DNA of 64,000 nucleotides. Source: Protula sp. h YS-2021. Lineage: Eukaryota > Annelida > Polychaeta > Sabellida > Serpulidae. This document shows positions 15,258-29,589 of the stretch, piece after piece (the stretch's first letter is position 1; each line of letters opens with the position of its first letter). The notes below the pieces were generated by a model, which was not told the DNA's origin, did not search any database, and saw only the letters and a list, made by a program, of their open reading frames with translations. A program made the position numbers and the translations under genes. The DNA is taken from NCBI GenBank assembly GCA_949752745.1, contig OX457031.1, positions 26,876,081-26,940,080 of the forward strand, written 5' to 3'.

Positions 15258-17568
15258 AAGTATGAAAGTATGAATTGGCTTGTCCTCGATCACCCCAAAT
15301 TACTTTATGATTGTGGCAGACAAAAAGAGATACCTTTGGCTTCTGTGGTGATATTTCTGATTCATTTAGAGGTATGGTATTTTAAAAAAATCCTTGTGGA
15401 GAGTTTAAATAATGATGAAGGGCAATTTATTGAATTACATGTATTTCAAAAATATCCTTAAATATATAAATTAAATTTTAAAATACCAATTAACTCGAAA
15501 TTACTTTCATTTAATTTCAGTTAAAAAAAGGTATTAGAGTTGCCTTTAAGCAATCAGAAACCCCTTTAAACACAAAATCGATCCGTAAAACGTCATTGAA
15601 CTGTAATATTTCCGCCTACAGTCTTAATTACAGAAAGAATACAGATTGGACCTTTCGCTGACAAAATGAATAAGCATGTTTATCGAGTGCTGTGTATTAC
15701 ATTTCAAAGAAAAGATCATGTACACTCTTACAAAGAAGACAAACACATGTTCATTGCATTTTTGAATGAATTTACTTATTTGAACAGCGAGAAAGGAATG
15801 TTAGCACAATCTTTTATTTATCCTCTAGATTCATGCCTTCAACACTTCTCTTCCTTCCGTATATTTTTTTTCAATCGCCTTTAACAGCTGGCGAATTATT
15901 AACACCAAAATTTAATTAGAAAAAAATATGACACCAAAAGTAAATATAGTTCGAAAATTTGGTTAAAAATTAAATGCACAAATTATTAAGATTAAAGGAG
16001 CAAATTAATTTTGTGAAATGTAAATGCAACACACACGTTATCCAAAAACATTACGATATTTTTCAAAAATAGCTTGGGACTGTGAGTATTGGTCGAACTC
16101 CTTAAAACAACTTCATTTACACCAATTACATTTCTGCACGTAAAAGCGTGACTAGAAACCACCCATTTATTGCATCGTGTTACACAAGAAAAAAATGAAC
16201 AAAAAGTACATGTACATCATTTGTCTTTTGAAAGGGGTTAAATCCTGTACAATTACTGCGCAACGATATTTGAATTTAAATTTAATTATTGTTTTAAGCA
16301 TATGACGTAACAAGCGACATGCAATTGAAATTATTATGATTAAACAGTTTGATTACTTTTACCGTAGGTTGTAATTTAGTATAATTGAAAAATCGAGTAA
16401 AATCTTAATAACACTGCATGATGTTGATGAATAACAAGTGTTCACGAACATTTTTGAGTGGTATCGTTACCTCCCGATAGGCTGAATTAATTTCATTAGG
16501 TAGGGTTATTTGTCTTCTCTTGCAGGGGTGGGGGTGTAGAGGGTACTTATATCGCAACTCTGCGGTATATTTCTTCTCCTGTTTGACTGTATATACCATA
16601 AGGGTACAGAAACCGACAGGTAAGCAGTTTGCCTTATTTTGGCCATATATTTTTCACTTAATGCAATAAATTTACTAGCTTCTAACGATTTGAACGGATA
16701 ACAGTTTTCTTTTTTCATTTTATTTATTTTTTTTTTTACCAGAAGCTGAAAAAAATCACGAAATATATCTTTCAATACAACTTCCTTCTTTGATTTCCGA
16801 CAGGCTAGAGAGCAAGACAACCGCTGAGGGCTCAGTTAGAAGAACTCGTTTCGTGTCAATGCTGGGCTCTCTAGTCAAAAATGAATTTTGTTTCCAAATT
16901 TTGGCATGGGTGAACATCGTTTATAAAAAAATATGACACGGCAGCCAGGGGCAAGAAACAAAAGAAGTTTAAACAAGTGTTATGGTGGAGGAAGGTCGCA
17001 CGAAAAAAGATTTTTTTATTAGGTAAAAAAAATCAGAATCTTTTCTCAAACTCTGTCGTAAAATTCTGTTGAAAATGTATATGTAAAGCAGCAAAGAAAT
17101 AAATCCTTTTCAAATAGAAAAAAAGTTTTCTGTTCAAGGCGTGTCTTTGACGTTTAACTAAATAAGAACTTAAAACATCATATTTTTGTTTCATTTTTAC
17201 AATCATGTTAAATGGTCAAACCGCCACTGCCATTTTAAACCATTATCTTTTGTATCTTATATGAAAAAAATAATTAAAAAGTTGAGGGAATGTGGACAAG
17301 CTTTAAGCAATCTACGAAGCATGTTAATGGCGTTAATGGTGTACCTCTTAATGAACTTGATTAACTTGATGAAAAATAGCTCATAACGAAAAAAAAACAC
17401 TAATCAAACTCTTTTTATCCATTGCTGTTAATGTCCCTGTGTGTGACTCGCTTAAATAAGAAATAAGCTATAGTTACTAAAAGCGCAATGGAAGAGATTA
17501 TCAATAAATATATGTAAATACAACTCTAAGATAAATCTAAAAACATGGAAACTGCTACTATTTATTGA
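15257..17568. other. gene-free stretch; its right part is the probable 3' UTR of the receptor gene
   Basis: The receptor on the minus strand ends at 17569. On that strand an AATAAA lies 3 bases after the stop (17566-17561), too close for normal use, and another at 17020-17015, which would give a 3' UTR of about 550-570 bases. Nothing is recognised left of that. Confidence 0.4.
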
Positions 17569-20500
17569 TTATGTTTTATGCCAATCTAGTCGCAAAATTC
17601 GTAAAAACGTCTTCTTGAACTGTTGGTTTGCAAATGCGTAGCAGAATGGATTGATAGGACTGTTCAAATAACACAGCCAATAGGAGATACTGTACAGTAA
17701 CGGAGGAACGGGTACGCCAAAGCCTATCATCATTGACAAAACATGCCAAGGCGTCCAGCATATAACAAACGCACCCAGAATGATGGTAATCGTTCTAAGC
17801 GCTTTACGAGCCCTATTTTCGCTTTTACTCTTTTCTTTCCTGGCATTCTCTTTGGAAAAACGTTTTCTCCTAGAAGCTTGTATGATTGTTTTAAGGGGCC
17901 CTTTTGTGGAACCGTTCCGCCTGCGGTGTTTGTGTTTCTTATTTGCTTTGTTTCGAGAAGTTAATGGCTCTTCCGGCTGATCCGATTCATGAATGATCTC
18001 TCCTTGATTATCGCTCGCTTTGGAGTTGTAGGAAGAAGATGTGCTTCTCTCAAAACTATCCGTGGAAGTTGTACGGCGTTTTTGATAAGCAGCCGGGGAT
18101 AGCAGTTTCTTGTCTTGTATTTCAGGTTTTTGTTCTATAGTTGCTTCGTGAATTTGAGTATTGCTGGGCTTATCACCCTTAACAAGAGATACGTAGTTCT
18201 TCACAGCCTCATTATAAGAGGGTGGGGGTGGGGGAGGCGGCAAGATGGAGTCAACAGAAGCACGGATGGCATCACTTGCGACGTCATGTGACGCCTGGTC
18301 ATGTGACTCCTGTTCATATTTTGCCGGAAGTCTGCTGTCACCAGCTGTGGGAGTCAAATTCAGGGCGTCACTTCGACTATATAGGTCTGCACTTCCATTG
18401 ATAACAGAATTAGCGTCTTGGGACAGTGCGTGGTCTTTCCCTTCCGTTACACCATTGTCGTTTGATAAATTGCACAATTGATTCGATGCCGTTACAGGAG
18501 AAGAATCCTGGCCTTTTGCGATATTCAAACACGAACTTGTTTCCGGCACTGGACAAACACGGCTGTTGACACTGTCTTCAATATTTAGACCTGAACCAGT
18601 AAGTTCTAAGCACTGGTTAGTCTCTTCATTTGAAAAGGATGCTTGGCACACTTCCTCTGTACTTCCCTTACAGTTTGTTGCGTGATTATCCAAATGTGAA
18701 AACAGTGCTGTATGGTGCAGTGAGTTGGTACCGTTGCAGGGGTATTGAAAAATTGAGTCGGAATTATGATGAGAATGTTTTTTGCCCCCGGTATCAGTAA
18801 TTGTATTCTTTGCACAGCCCTCGGCGGTGTTATTTGTAGTAAATTGATCTACATTTTCAGCACCACTGGGTATCGTGGGACCCTGCTGTAATATGCAACT
18901 ACGTCTTTTCCAGACTGGGGATTGAATGCAACAGTTAGTAGTGCCATTCCCGTGCGATTCAAAAGTGCAATGTGGCTTCGCTTCATTTGCTGAAATAAGC
19001 TGTAAATTGTCTACCGTAATGTCATTTATTAGTTTGATGCCTTCTTTTGATTGTAATGATTTGAGAAAATCCTGGTCAATATATTTGAGGCCTTGTAGAA
19101 TCTGAACTTTATTGGGCTCTTCATCTCTTGTATTATCGCCCATGCTTTGACTGTCAATCGGGTCTTTGCCGACGCTGATATCACTGTTTGGCTTAATGCT
19201 GTCAACAACGGGTTCATTTTCGGCTTTGTTGATATTATATGTGGCACGTCCACTCTCCAAAATGTCATTTTGTTCATCGCTTGTAATCTTCTGGTAGATT
19301 TTCTTACCCTCAACTAGTGCTTTGCAGTCATCGGAAGTTAAGACTGGGTTATTGTCACAACTGTACTTGTCAACGGCACTAAAACTGGTGTCCTGTTTTT
19401 CGTCACCTGCCAACAATACATTGGCGTTAGTGCGCACATTAGAGACAAAACCAGACGATGGGTTTGCCCCTGAACTGCCACTTAGAATCGCCTCCTGGCT
19501 AAGCAAGGCAACAGTTTCTGAAATGGCGGCCTTGCCATGATTTTTGTCCATTATTTCTAAAGCATCGTCAGGTTCTTCTGTCCCACAGTCTGGCTTTTGC
19601 TCAACATTGTTTTTGATTTCTGTTTCATTTATTAATTTTGAATGTGAAGTTTTCCCACTCTTACGTGATGATTTCTTGTTTGATTTACAGAAAACTTTCT
19701 TTTTGCTACGAGCTTTCGAATTGCATTGGTTAGTATTTTGCCTGCCAGGCGAGTTGCTGTTATGATCAGTGTCTGAAGGGTAGGCAGGGGAACTAGACCG
19801 TTCCTCTCTATCCCCCGGGCTAGAACTAAAGCTTGTAGTGGAAGCTCCGCGACCACGCGTCGAGCCGGAAATGGCCGTATCACTTCCGGTCTTTGTGACG
19901 GCCTCTGGCGGCAAGAGATTTTTCGTCGTGATGTTTTTCTGCTGTGACATGCCTATGCCTATTTTGGTCATCGTGTGTCCAGCCATGCTTACTAGTGACG
20001 TCATCTTATTTTTCTTCGCCTGGGATTTCCTGTGCATATCAAGGGCAACTTTGTAAATTCCTGTGTACAGAGAAATCATTACAATCAGGGTGACCCAAAA
20101 ATAACAAATCTGCAGTATAGCATTGAATAAGGCCTCTTCCATGTATTGTACATGGCATTCGTAAATTCCAACAGTCCGGTATCCAACAAAATACTGCCAG
20201 CCGAAAATCGATGTGAAAAACACACCAGCTGGGATAATCCATGTAAAAGCAATGATGATCAGCACTTTATTTTCCGTTCGCCAGGCGCGGTATTTTGCCG
20301 GGATTTTGACCATGCAAAAGCGATCAATTGTAATACAAAAGACTGTATAGATTGACGTTAGACAAACGGTGTAGTCACAGCTTAGCCACAGGTCGCACAG
20401 GATTTCACCCAATGGCCAGTTATTCGTGAGAAGATACACAGTATAGAACGGCATTGAAATGGCGCCAATTAAAAGATCACTGCACGCCAAAGAGGCTATA

Positions 20501-20898
20501 AAATAGTTCGTGGGTTGTCTTATTGCACGCTCTATAATAAAAGAGAATATAACGATAAGGTTTCCTAATATGGTCATTATACATAAAAATGTTGCGATAG
20601 AGCCGAAAACGATCATTTGCCACATTGGGACTGGCGCAGCCTTGGTGTCCCCTGCAGCCTCTGTAGTCATTATGACCGTGTCGTTAACGCAATCCAAGTG
20701 CGTCGACGTCCCATTGTTAACCGTGACGTTGCGAAGGACCGAACCCTCGGGGCAAAGCATACCATTGCGATATCCATCAGTATGAGTGAGGTATTCGTCC
20801 GAATAGTCCAGCATCACCCCAGTTAATCCAGAAATAACCTGGTTCATACGTGAAGTGGCCGCATTCCCGGGGCTTTCCTGACTATATTTATCACCCAT
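17569..20898 (-). CDS. muscarinic acetylcholine receptor, B-type (GAR-2/mAChR-B-like), intronless
   Basis: Class A GPCR of 1109 residues in one exon. The start has a good context (A at -3, G at +4). The N-terminus carries N-glycosylation sequons (NVT, NGT, NDT at 57-74). TM1 is about 94-122 (N113), TM2 130-152 (D141), TM3 168-194 with amine-binding D175 and DRF at 192-194, TM4 211-237 (W220), TM5 255-281, TM6 1035-1057 (W1048, P1050) and TM7 1068-1087 with NPFCY. C168 and C248 should form the loop disulfide. WLSCDYTVC, VKIPAKYR and NQQFKKTFLRILR are close to insect mAChR-B. Residues 1051-1052 are WH where classical muscarinic receptors have YN, and T270 replaces the usual TM5 proline. The third loop (about 282-1030) is unusually long, polar and Ser/Asn-rich, with basic clusters and a PPSY motif at 892-895. 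B-type receptors are known to couple to Gi/o; ligand response here is inferred. Confidence 0.95.
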   Translation of the reverse strand: MGDKYSQESPGNAATSRMNQVISGLTGVMLDYSDEYLTHTDGYRNGMLCPEGSVLRNVTVNNGTSTHLDCVNDTVIMTTEAAGDTKAAPVPMWQMIVFGSIATFLCIMTILGNLIVIFSFIIERAIRQPTNYFIASLACSDLLIGAISMPFYTVYLLTNNWPLGEILCDLWLSCDYTVCLTSIYTVFCITIDRFCMVKIPAKYRAWRTENKVLIIIAFTWIIPAGVFFTSIFGWQYFVGYRTVGIYECHVQYMEEALFNAILQICYFWVTLIVMISLYTGIYKVALDMHRKSQAKKNKMTSLVSMAGHTMTKIGIGMSQQKNITTKNLLPPEAVTKTGSDTAISGSTRGRGASTTSFSSSPGDREERSSSPAYPSDTDHNSNSPGRQNTNQCNSKARSKKKVFCKSNKKSSRKSGKTSHSKLINETEIKNNVEQKPDCGTEEPDDALEIMDKNHGKAAISETVALLSQEAILSGSSGANPSSGFVSNVRTNANVLLAGDEKQDTSFSAVDKYSCDNNPVLTSDDCKALVEGKKIYQKITSDEQNDILESGRATYNINKAENEPVVDSIKPNSDISVGKDPIDSQSMGDNTRDEEPNKVQILQGLKYIDQDFLKSLQSKEGIKLINDITVDNLQLISANEAKPHCTFESHGNGTTNCCIQSPVWKRRSCILQQGPTIPSGAENVDQFTTNNTAEGCAKNTITDTGGKKHSHHNSDSIFQYPCNGTNSLHHTALFSHLDNHATNCKGSTEEVCQASFSNEETNQCLELTGSGLNIEDSVNSRVCPVPETSSCLNIAKGQDSSPVTASNQLCNLSNDNGVTEGKDHALSQDANSVINGSADLYSRSDALNLTPTAGDSRLPAKYEQESHDQASHDVASDAIRASVDSILPPPPPPPSYNEAVKNYVSLVKGDKPSNTQIHEATIEQKPEIQDKKLLSPAAYQKRRTTSTDSFERSTSSSYNSKASDNQGEIIHESDQPEEPLTSRNKANKKHKHRRRNGSTKGPLKTIIQASRRKRFSKENARKEKSKSENRARKALRTITIILGAFVICWTPWHVLSMMIGFGVPVPPLLYSISYWLCYLNSPINPFCYAFANQQFKKTFLRILRLDWHKT

Positions 20899-21335
20899 AT
20901 TGGATTTTTATTCGGTTAATCATTGCTTCTCACATTTATAATTGCTAATTTGGAGCCGGATTCGTGGAATAATATCCATAGGGAAAATTGTACTTTCTCT
21001 ATTGATAAAGTCTGGGATTTATTTATTCATCATTTCTTCAATGCACGCTTCCCTCTTATGGCCATGTTTTTTTTTCTTTCTTCCCCATAGTTGGCAAATA
21101 GCAGGTGAATTGCTTTTATAGGAAAATATCCCAATCAAGTATAATAATTGATAGGGTTGGTTAACCTTTCAGTTGCATTGACTAATGTTTTGCATTCAGT
21201 CTACGAGTAACATGGCACAGGCCTTTAGGGCAACACAATCCACAGAAGTGCAGTTGTTATTTCTCCAATTGTGATGTCAGGTTTCCATGCCATGAAGCAT
21301 TGTGATGCAACAAGTTCCATTGTGACGTCACAGTT
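20899..21335 (-). promoter_or_regulatory. putative promoter and 5' leader of the muscarinic receptor gene
   Basis: On the minus strand TATAAAAG lies at about 21120-21113, some 215 bases before the start codon, which would leave a leader of roughly 190 bases. Upstream are TGATGTCA (21272-21279) and a perfect palindromic CRE, TGACGTCA (21323-21330). The presumed leader contains several upstream ATGs, so either it limits translation or part of it is spliced out. The words are seen; promoter use is inferred. Confidence 0.4.
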
Positions 21336-22536
21336 GATAGAGATCTGCTGTTATCCCTTTTATCCTATTGTTTACAACCAGCACGCACCAAACTTGTAAG
21401 TTTATAGCAAGATCCGTAAACACACTTGTTTAAAGGAACAATTCTTCTCTGTTTAACTGTAATCGGGATAATGTAAACTGATCAATATCATTTGACTGCG
21501 TTGTTTGACTAACATTATTTTTCCTGTTGCCATTTTCACTAGATTGTATGTTCACACTTCGAGGGGGTTATTTTACCCCCATTTGTTTATTACACAAATA
21601 TAAGATACATTTAATTCAATATGCGTGCCCCATAGCTATGAGTTATGATAGCATTTTTGCTGGCAATGTGGCAGCTCAATTCATTATTGCAGTCCCGGTT
21701 TATGGTGTGGGAAATTGCTAACATCGATGTCATATTTCATTCGCGGGGGGAATAACTGGTCAAAGTTCTATCATCCTCATCATCATTAAACCTTAATTGT
21801 TTATGCCAAATAAATGTCACAGTATCTTCCGTTTCATTTAGATACTAATTTGTTCCTTCTCGTTATTTTGCCTTATTTGTTTTATTGTTATTTCGTTCTG
21901 ACCTTGATTTCTGTCTATTTACTTACGCAAATAGTCATTTTGAAGGAAAATTATCTGCCAGTCTTAATCAAACAATATCTCTCCTATACGGCTTTATTAT
22001 GCAGTGTGGTTTATCATATTTCCCTTTGTTATATATATCCGTATATAAGTTCAAAAGAAGTGAAAAATTAAATGAATAAATAGCAAAGACATTGGTATCT
22101 GTCGGTCTTTAGAAGATACCTCCGTGTGGGCTAAAAGGCAGCTGTTTTGACGTCATGTTTTCTCCGGCATTTATTTCATTTTATCGGCGATAACTTCCAT
22201 CATGGTAACCGAAGTGTTTTTGTTCTCTTCACATCTCGTTAACAACGTTTCATCGTAAAACCTGTCGTCAATTCGACAAATAATCGCCCTATATTCAACT
22301 GTACAGGAAATCGCATCTTACGCTTGAACAAGCAGACAGTGTGTTCTCTCGTCATGGAAGGGTAATAAGGTTTGTGTTTTTCAAACAGGCATCGTTGTCA
22401 GCATGTTCTGAAATCAGTGCTTCAAAGCCTCTATCCACCGCTCCAATCTCTTCCATTATCCTGCAAACATATTGGAGAAAAAGTTTTGATAAGAAGCGGA
22501 ATAAGATTTTGCTTGGGCTCCAACAACTCAGTCTTT
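21336..22536. other. upstream flank of the receptor gene
   Basis: Another perfect TGACGTCA lies at 22148-22155, about 1.25 kb before the start codon. Nothing else is recognised; the open frames at 21814-22079 are AT-rich chance frames. Confidence 0.4.
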
Positions 22537-22682
22537 GTATGTGTGTATGTATGCATGTATGTGTGCATGTACGTATGTATGTATGTATGTATGTATGTGT
22601 GTATGTATGCGTGTATGTATGTATGTGTGTATGTATGTATGTATGTATGTATGTATTATTATTATTATTATTATTATTATTA
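22537..22682. repeat. compound microsatellite (GTAT)n then (ATT)n
   Basis: An imperfect tetranucleotide array at 22537-22655 passes directly into nine ATT units ending at 22682. It abuts a dispersed repeat on the right. Confidence 0.96.
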
Positions 22683-23060
22683 AAGAACATTTATATAGCC
22701 ATTAACATAGATCTCAAAGCGCTTCACAGAACAGAAAAAAAATAAACTAGATGCAAGTAAAATACTTTTATTTTCGCTAAAACCTTTACAATATAATTTA
22801 TTCGGCAAAACAAGAGTAAGATTAGAAAAATAAACTAGATTACTAAACACTTCGTTTTAAGGCCCTTCTTGAAAAAGGCGTAATGTTTCTAGATTTTTTA
22901 ATAATATGGGGGAGTTAAATAATTTTGGAGCCGAGATTTAAAAGGCTCTGTCACCATATTTTTTATTAGTTTTTTTCTGCAACAGGTGACGGGTTGAACG
23001 CGAAGGCTACGCGTATGGATACATGGTGTGATAAGGTCCCTGGATAAAAATGGAAATATC
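22683..23060. repeat. dispersed repeat (TTTATATAG...CAAAGCGCTTCACA family)
   Basis: Opens with ACATTTATATAGCC and AAAGCGCTTCACA, and later has AAAAGGCTCTGTCACC and a GGTGACGGG block. I recall this order of words from an interspersed repeat found in many deuterostome and other aquatic animal genomes. It sits between two microsatellites, a common arrangement for such insertions. The class is not assigned. Confidence 0.5.
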
Positions 23061-23061
23061 C

Positions 23062-23073
23062 ATATATATATAA

Positions 23074-23145
<72 letters not shown>

Positions 23146-23171
23146 ATGTGTGTGTCTGTGTGTGTGTGTGT
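23062..23171. repeat. compound microsatellite (TA)n then (TG)n
   Basis: TA units with a few AAA interruptions to about 23125, then TG units with TATG and TCTG interruptions to 23171. Confidence 0.96.
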
Positions 23172-24140
23172 ACGCATGCACGCATGAATGTGTGTGTGTA
23201 TTTGTATATGTATATGGTAGCTTTAGGCCGAATCTAGATGATCGAAAGAAAATATACATGGCGTATTATGATTTTTTTTATTTATGATACATGGAGTATT
23301 ATGACTTATGACATATTTTTATGTTGACATTGTTTTTAAATATTTTACTAGAGCCTTTTTGTCCGAGTAGCAAATTGTCCACTCGGAAAGTTTTAATTTT
23401 ATATCACATCTAAAGTTACAAGGAAATACTAGTCGGTCATTTTGGTTTTCGCTTTTGCACCAAATACATTTAGAAATCGGTTGAAACAATACAAGAAATT
23501 AAATGTTTCAGTTTAAATATTGCAATTTTCACATTTTAGTTACTGAACAGAAACTTAGCAGTGTCACAGAGTAAAAGCGGGTTTGTTTTCACGGCACTTG
23601 TTATTGAACTGAAAATTGTGTTTTTAAATATTTCTCTGTATTTTTTGCATGCTATCTTGATGGTCTTAGCTGGAATTCTAGTCATATGCAATTCTGGCAA
23701 AGATATCAAATCATTTCACAAACCATAGTTATTAAACAACAACTATATGCCTTACTAACAGACCACACCCCAATTATCGCCCATTAGCTCTGTTGTCATA
23801 GAAACGAGGAGTCGACATTATGCCAGTTGCGAAGTGAACTGTCCGCGTCAAACCCATTCAAAAGGTTTCTTCTCCAATTGCCTTTAACTGAACATGTGGC
23901 TATGTTCCATAGCCCGGGGGGAGGGGGAGGGGGTCGGCTAAGGGGAAGAAGGGGGATTCAGTTTTGACACAGGGAGTACTCCATGTTGAGTCGATTTGCG
24001 ACATCTAGGGTAGATAACTTAAGCTATGTGATTCATTAATTGGCTCTTGCTCATGTTATCTCATTGTGACGTGGCTTAAGTTCTTTGACAGATGTTGCTG
24101 CAACGTGAGAATAAACCATGCTACAGTCGATTAATTGGGC
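23172..24140. other. non-coding stretch with a G-run cluster
   Basis: Four or more G-runs of four to six lie at 23916-23955 on the plus strand, a G-quadruplex-type pattern. No gene was recognised. Confidence 0.45.
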
Positions 24141-24397
24141 TGTATACTCAGTGGCGGCTCCAGACATTGTCCAATTGGGTGGAACTAGGGGGGACAACAT
24201 ATGTGAAGGGGGCACACTGTAATTTTTTTCTAATAAATTTTCCAGCTGTTAAATACTCTCAAAATAATCTGCTTTCGTCAGTTGAGTTAGGAGAGGGAAT
24301 CAAAGAGGGGGGCGGGGGCACAGCCAATTTTGGGGGTGACTCGAGCGTGCCCTTGCCCCCCCCCCCCCCGAACTATGGCGCCGGCACTGTGTATAAT
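24141..24397. mobile_element. hAT-type MITE with terminal inverted repeats and 8-bp target duplication
   Basis: The element runs 24149-24389. Its left end CAGTGGCGGCTCCA and the complement of its right end CAGTGCCGGCGCCA match at 12 of 14 positions and start with CAGTG, typical of hAT ends. The flanks are TGTATACT (24141-24148) and TGTATAAT (24390-24397), 7 of 8 identical, which fits the 8-bp duplication made by hAT transposases. The interior is short, with G- and C-runs (C-run at 24356-24369), and carries no transposase, so it is non-autonomous. Confidence 0.8.
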
Positions 24398-25092
24398 TGT
24401 AGTTTTATCATACCCACACGCCAAGACCTCATATACTCAACATCGTTTTATTACTGTATTTTTCAACTAGTTCGTAATGCTGAAGTATGGTCCATTTTTA
24501 TGAGTAAATAATTTATAAACTTTGATCATATTAATATTACCTATTCGAAGACTGATACAGTTTACTAATATACCGCTGTTTTGATGCTCAATAATCTTCT
24601 GCATTGCACACCTTCTTCACCACTTGATTTTATGTTAAACCTTTAACTTGCCTTACTTTAGGTTTATTGTTTAGGTACATTATTGAAGTATTGATAATTT
24701 CTAGTTCCAATTTTTTTTGTCACAGTTATTGATAAAACCAATTTAATGTCAGATTAAATAGGAAATCAATAGGACTTCTAATACTGGTGAAATTCATTTT
24801 CAATATATCCAATAAAAATTTTGAAATCGACAACCAATAAATCTATTCTTCCAATAAACTTAAAACAAAAACACAAACACACACACACAACAAAACAAAC
24901 AACAACAGACATTTCTTTCGGGTATATTTCTTTATAAATGTCCAATTGATTGCAACTCCATGTATGGAAGTCGTTTGACACCAAATGTTAATTTTTATGT
25001 CAATAAATAATTAAGACATATCCAAATGAAAATTTAATATCTACAGTTTAAATACAGATATCAGGAATTCTGAATAAAATGCGAACACGGCA
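24398..25092. other. non-coding stretch, nothing recognised
   Basis: AT-rich, with a short CA run near 24880 only. Confidence 0.45.
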
Positions 25093-25262
25093 ATACGTTA
25101 TCATATATGGTGTTACCATATGTTATCACATCAGTTGTTATTTTTACCATATGATATCACATATATTGTTAATGTTACTATGTGTTATTACATATCATGC
25201 TACGATTATCATATGTTATCACACATGTTGTTGCGGTTACCATATGATAGCAAGCGGCATGC
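25093..25262. repeat. 31-bp tandem repeat, about 5.5 copies
   Basis: Unit starts fall at 25120, 25151, 25182, 25213 and 25244, exactly 31 bases apart, with a partial copy before. Each unit holds ATGTTATCACAT and ends in TTACCAT, so each junction creates the palindrome CATATG or a one-base variant. Copies are diverged, so the array is old. Confidence 0.85.
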
Positions 25263-25429
25263 GATTATGAGATAAACTACGGTTAGGACATAATGCATGG
25301 AGTATATTTAATATGATATATTAAATGTTATGGCACACTGTTAACATATATAAACATATGGTATCATCAACTGTGTGGTAACAAATGCTTAACATGCTAG
25401 GAGTAGACCCTCCATATGTTTTTACCGAG

Positions 25430-26180
25430 TAAAATTTCCAACGTCAGTTCAGCGCCGATTGAGGTTGTTACGTCAGACCAAGAAGCGACAACACGAGAGA
25501 GATTATTGTTTATGATCCGACATCTATACAACGTGACATTTTCGACTTACTATCCAACTTTTGATCGTTGTGTTTTGATCGCGACTATAAATCAACGTCT
25601 TACCAACGTCTTTTATACAGCGTTGAATACACGTTGGATATGCAACGTTGTATAAACGTTTTTTTTGGTCGCAATCAAAACACAACTTTCTCTGATGTCT
25701 AATCAACATGTTTGGTGTAATTTTAAATAGATTTCGGGAAATGGAAGTTGGACAGACGTCGAAAATTTCCCGTTGTATAGATGTCGGACCAAAAACAATA
25801 ACCTCCCTTTATTATCGCTTCCCGGAAACGGTAGCAACGACAGGTCACTGAAAAATAGACCAAAACGAGAGCGCAAAATGTGAAAATTCCTAGAGCACAA
25901 AAGTTTTTCTTCAACTTTTGAAAAATATTCATGGAAAATTGGAAATCGACTTCACACCTACCCTGGCCCAAGGCTAGGGGGAGCTGTGACGGAGGGATGC
26001 CCACACTGTGACTGTCGCTGTCTTGACTCTTGATTCTAGATTAATATTTTGCAACGTCTTATCGCAGCGTCTCTTTCAAGGCGTATGCAGAGCATCGGGA
26101 GATAGGCATTAGGTAGACGTTGTTTTGACTTCCATAAATAACCCAAACCCAACACTGTTATAACGGTGCATGCCCACTGA
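25430..26180 (-). mobile_element. ACGTC-family, copy 3 (opposite orientation)
   Basis: Has ACGTC/AACGTT words on both sides of a conserved core at 25800-26035 (TTATCGCTTCCCGGAAACGG, then GACAGGTCACTG, later GCTGTGACGGAGG and TGTCGCTGTCTTG). The same core words occur in reverse order in the 61.1 kb copy. No transposase frame is present. Confidence 0.6.
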
Positions 26181-29545
<3,365 letters not shown>

Positions 29546-29589
29546 TTTGTTTCAACACGTACAACAAAACAGAGAAATGTCTTCTATTT

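Noticed and set aside
15156..15461. 101-codon frame with a poly-Asp run
   Set aside because: The Asp run is a GAT microsatellite. The downstream 60 codons show no recognised motif and no convincing acceptor precedes them.
16506..16820. 104-codon minus-strand frame downstream of the receptor
   Set aside because: Lys-rich from A/T tracts, with no motif or homologous pattern recognised.
22341..22745. Frames of 103-134 codons rich in Cys/Val/Tyr or Thr/His
   Set aside because: Translations of the (GTAT)n/(ATT)n microsatellite on both strands.
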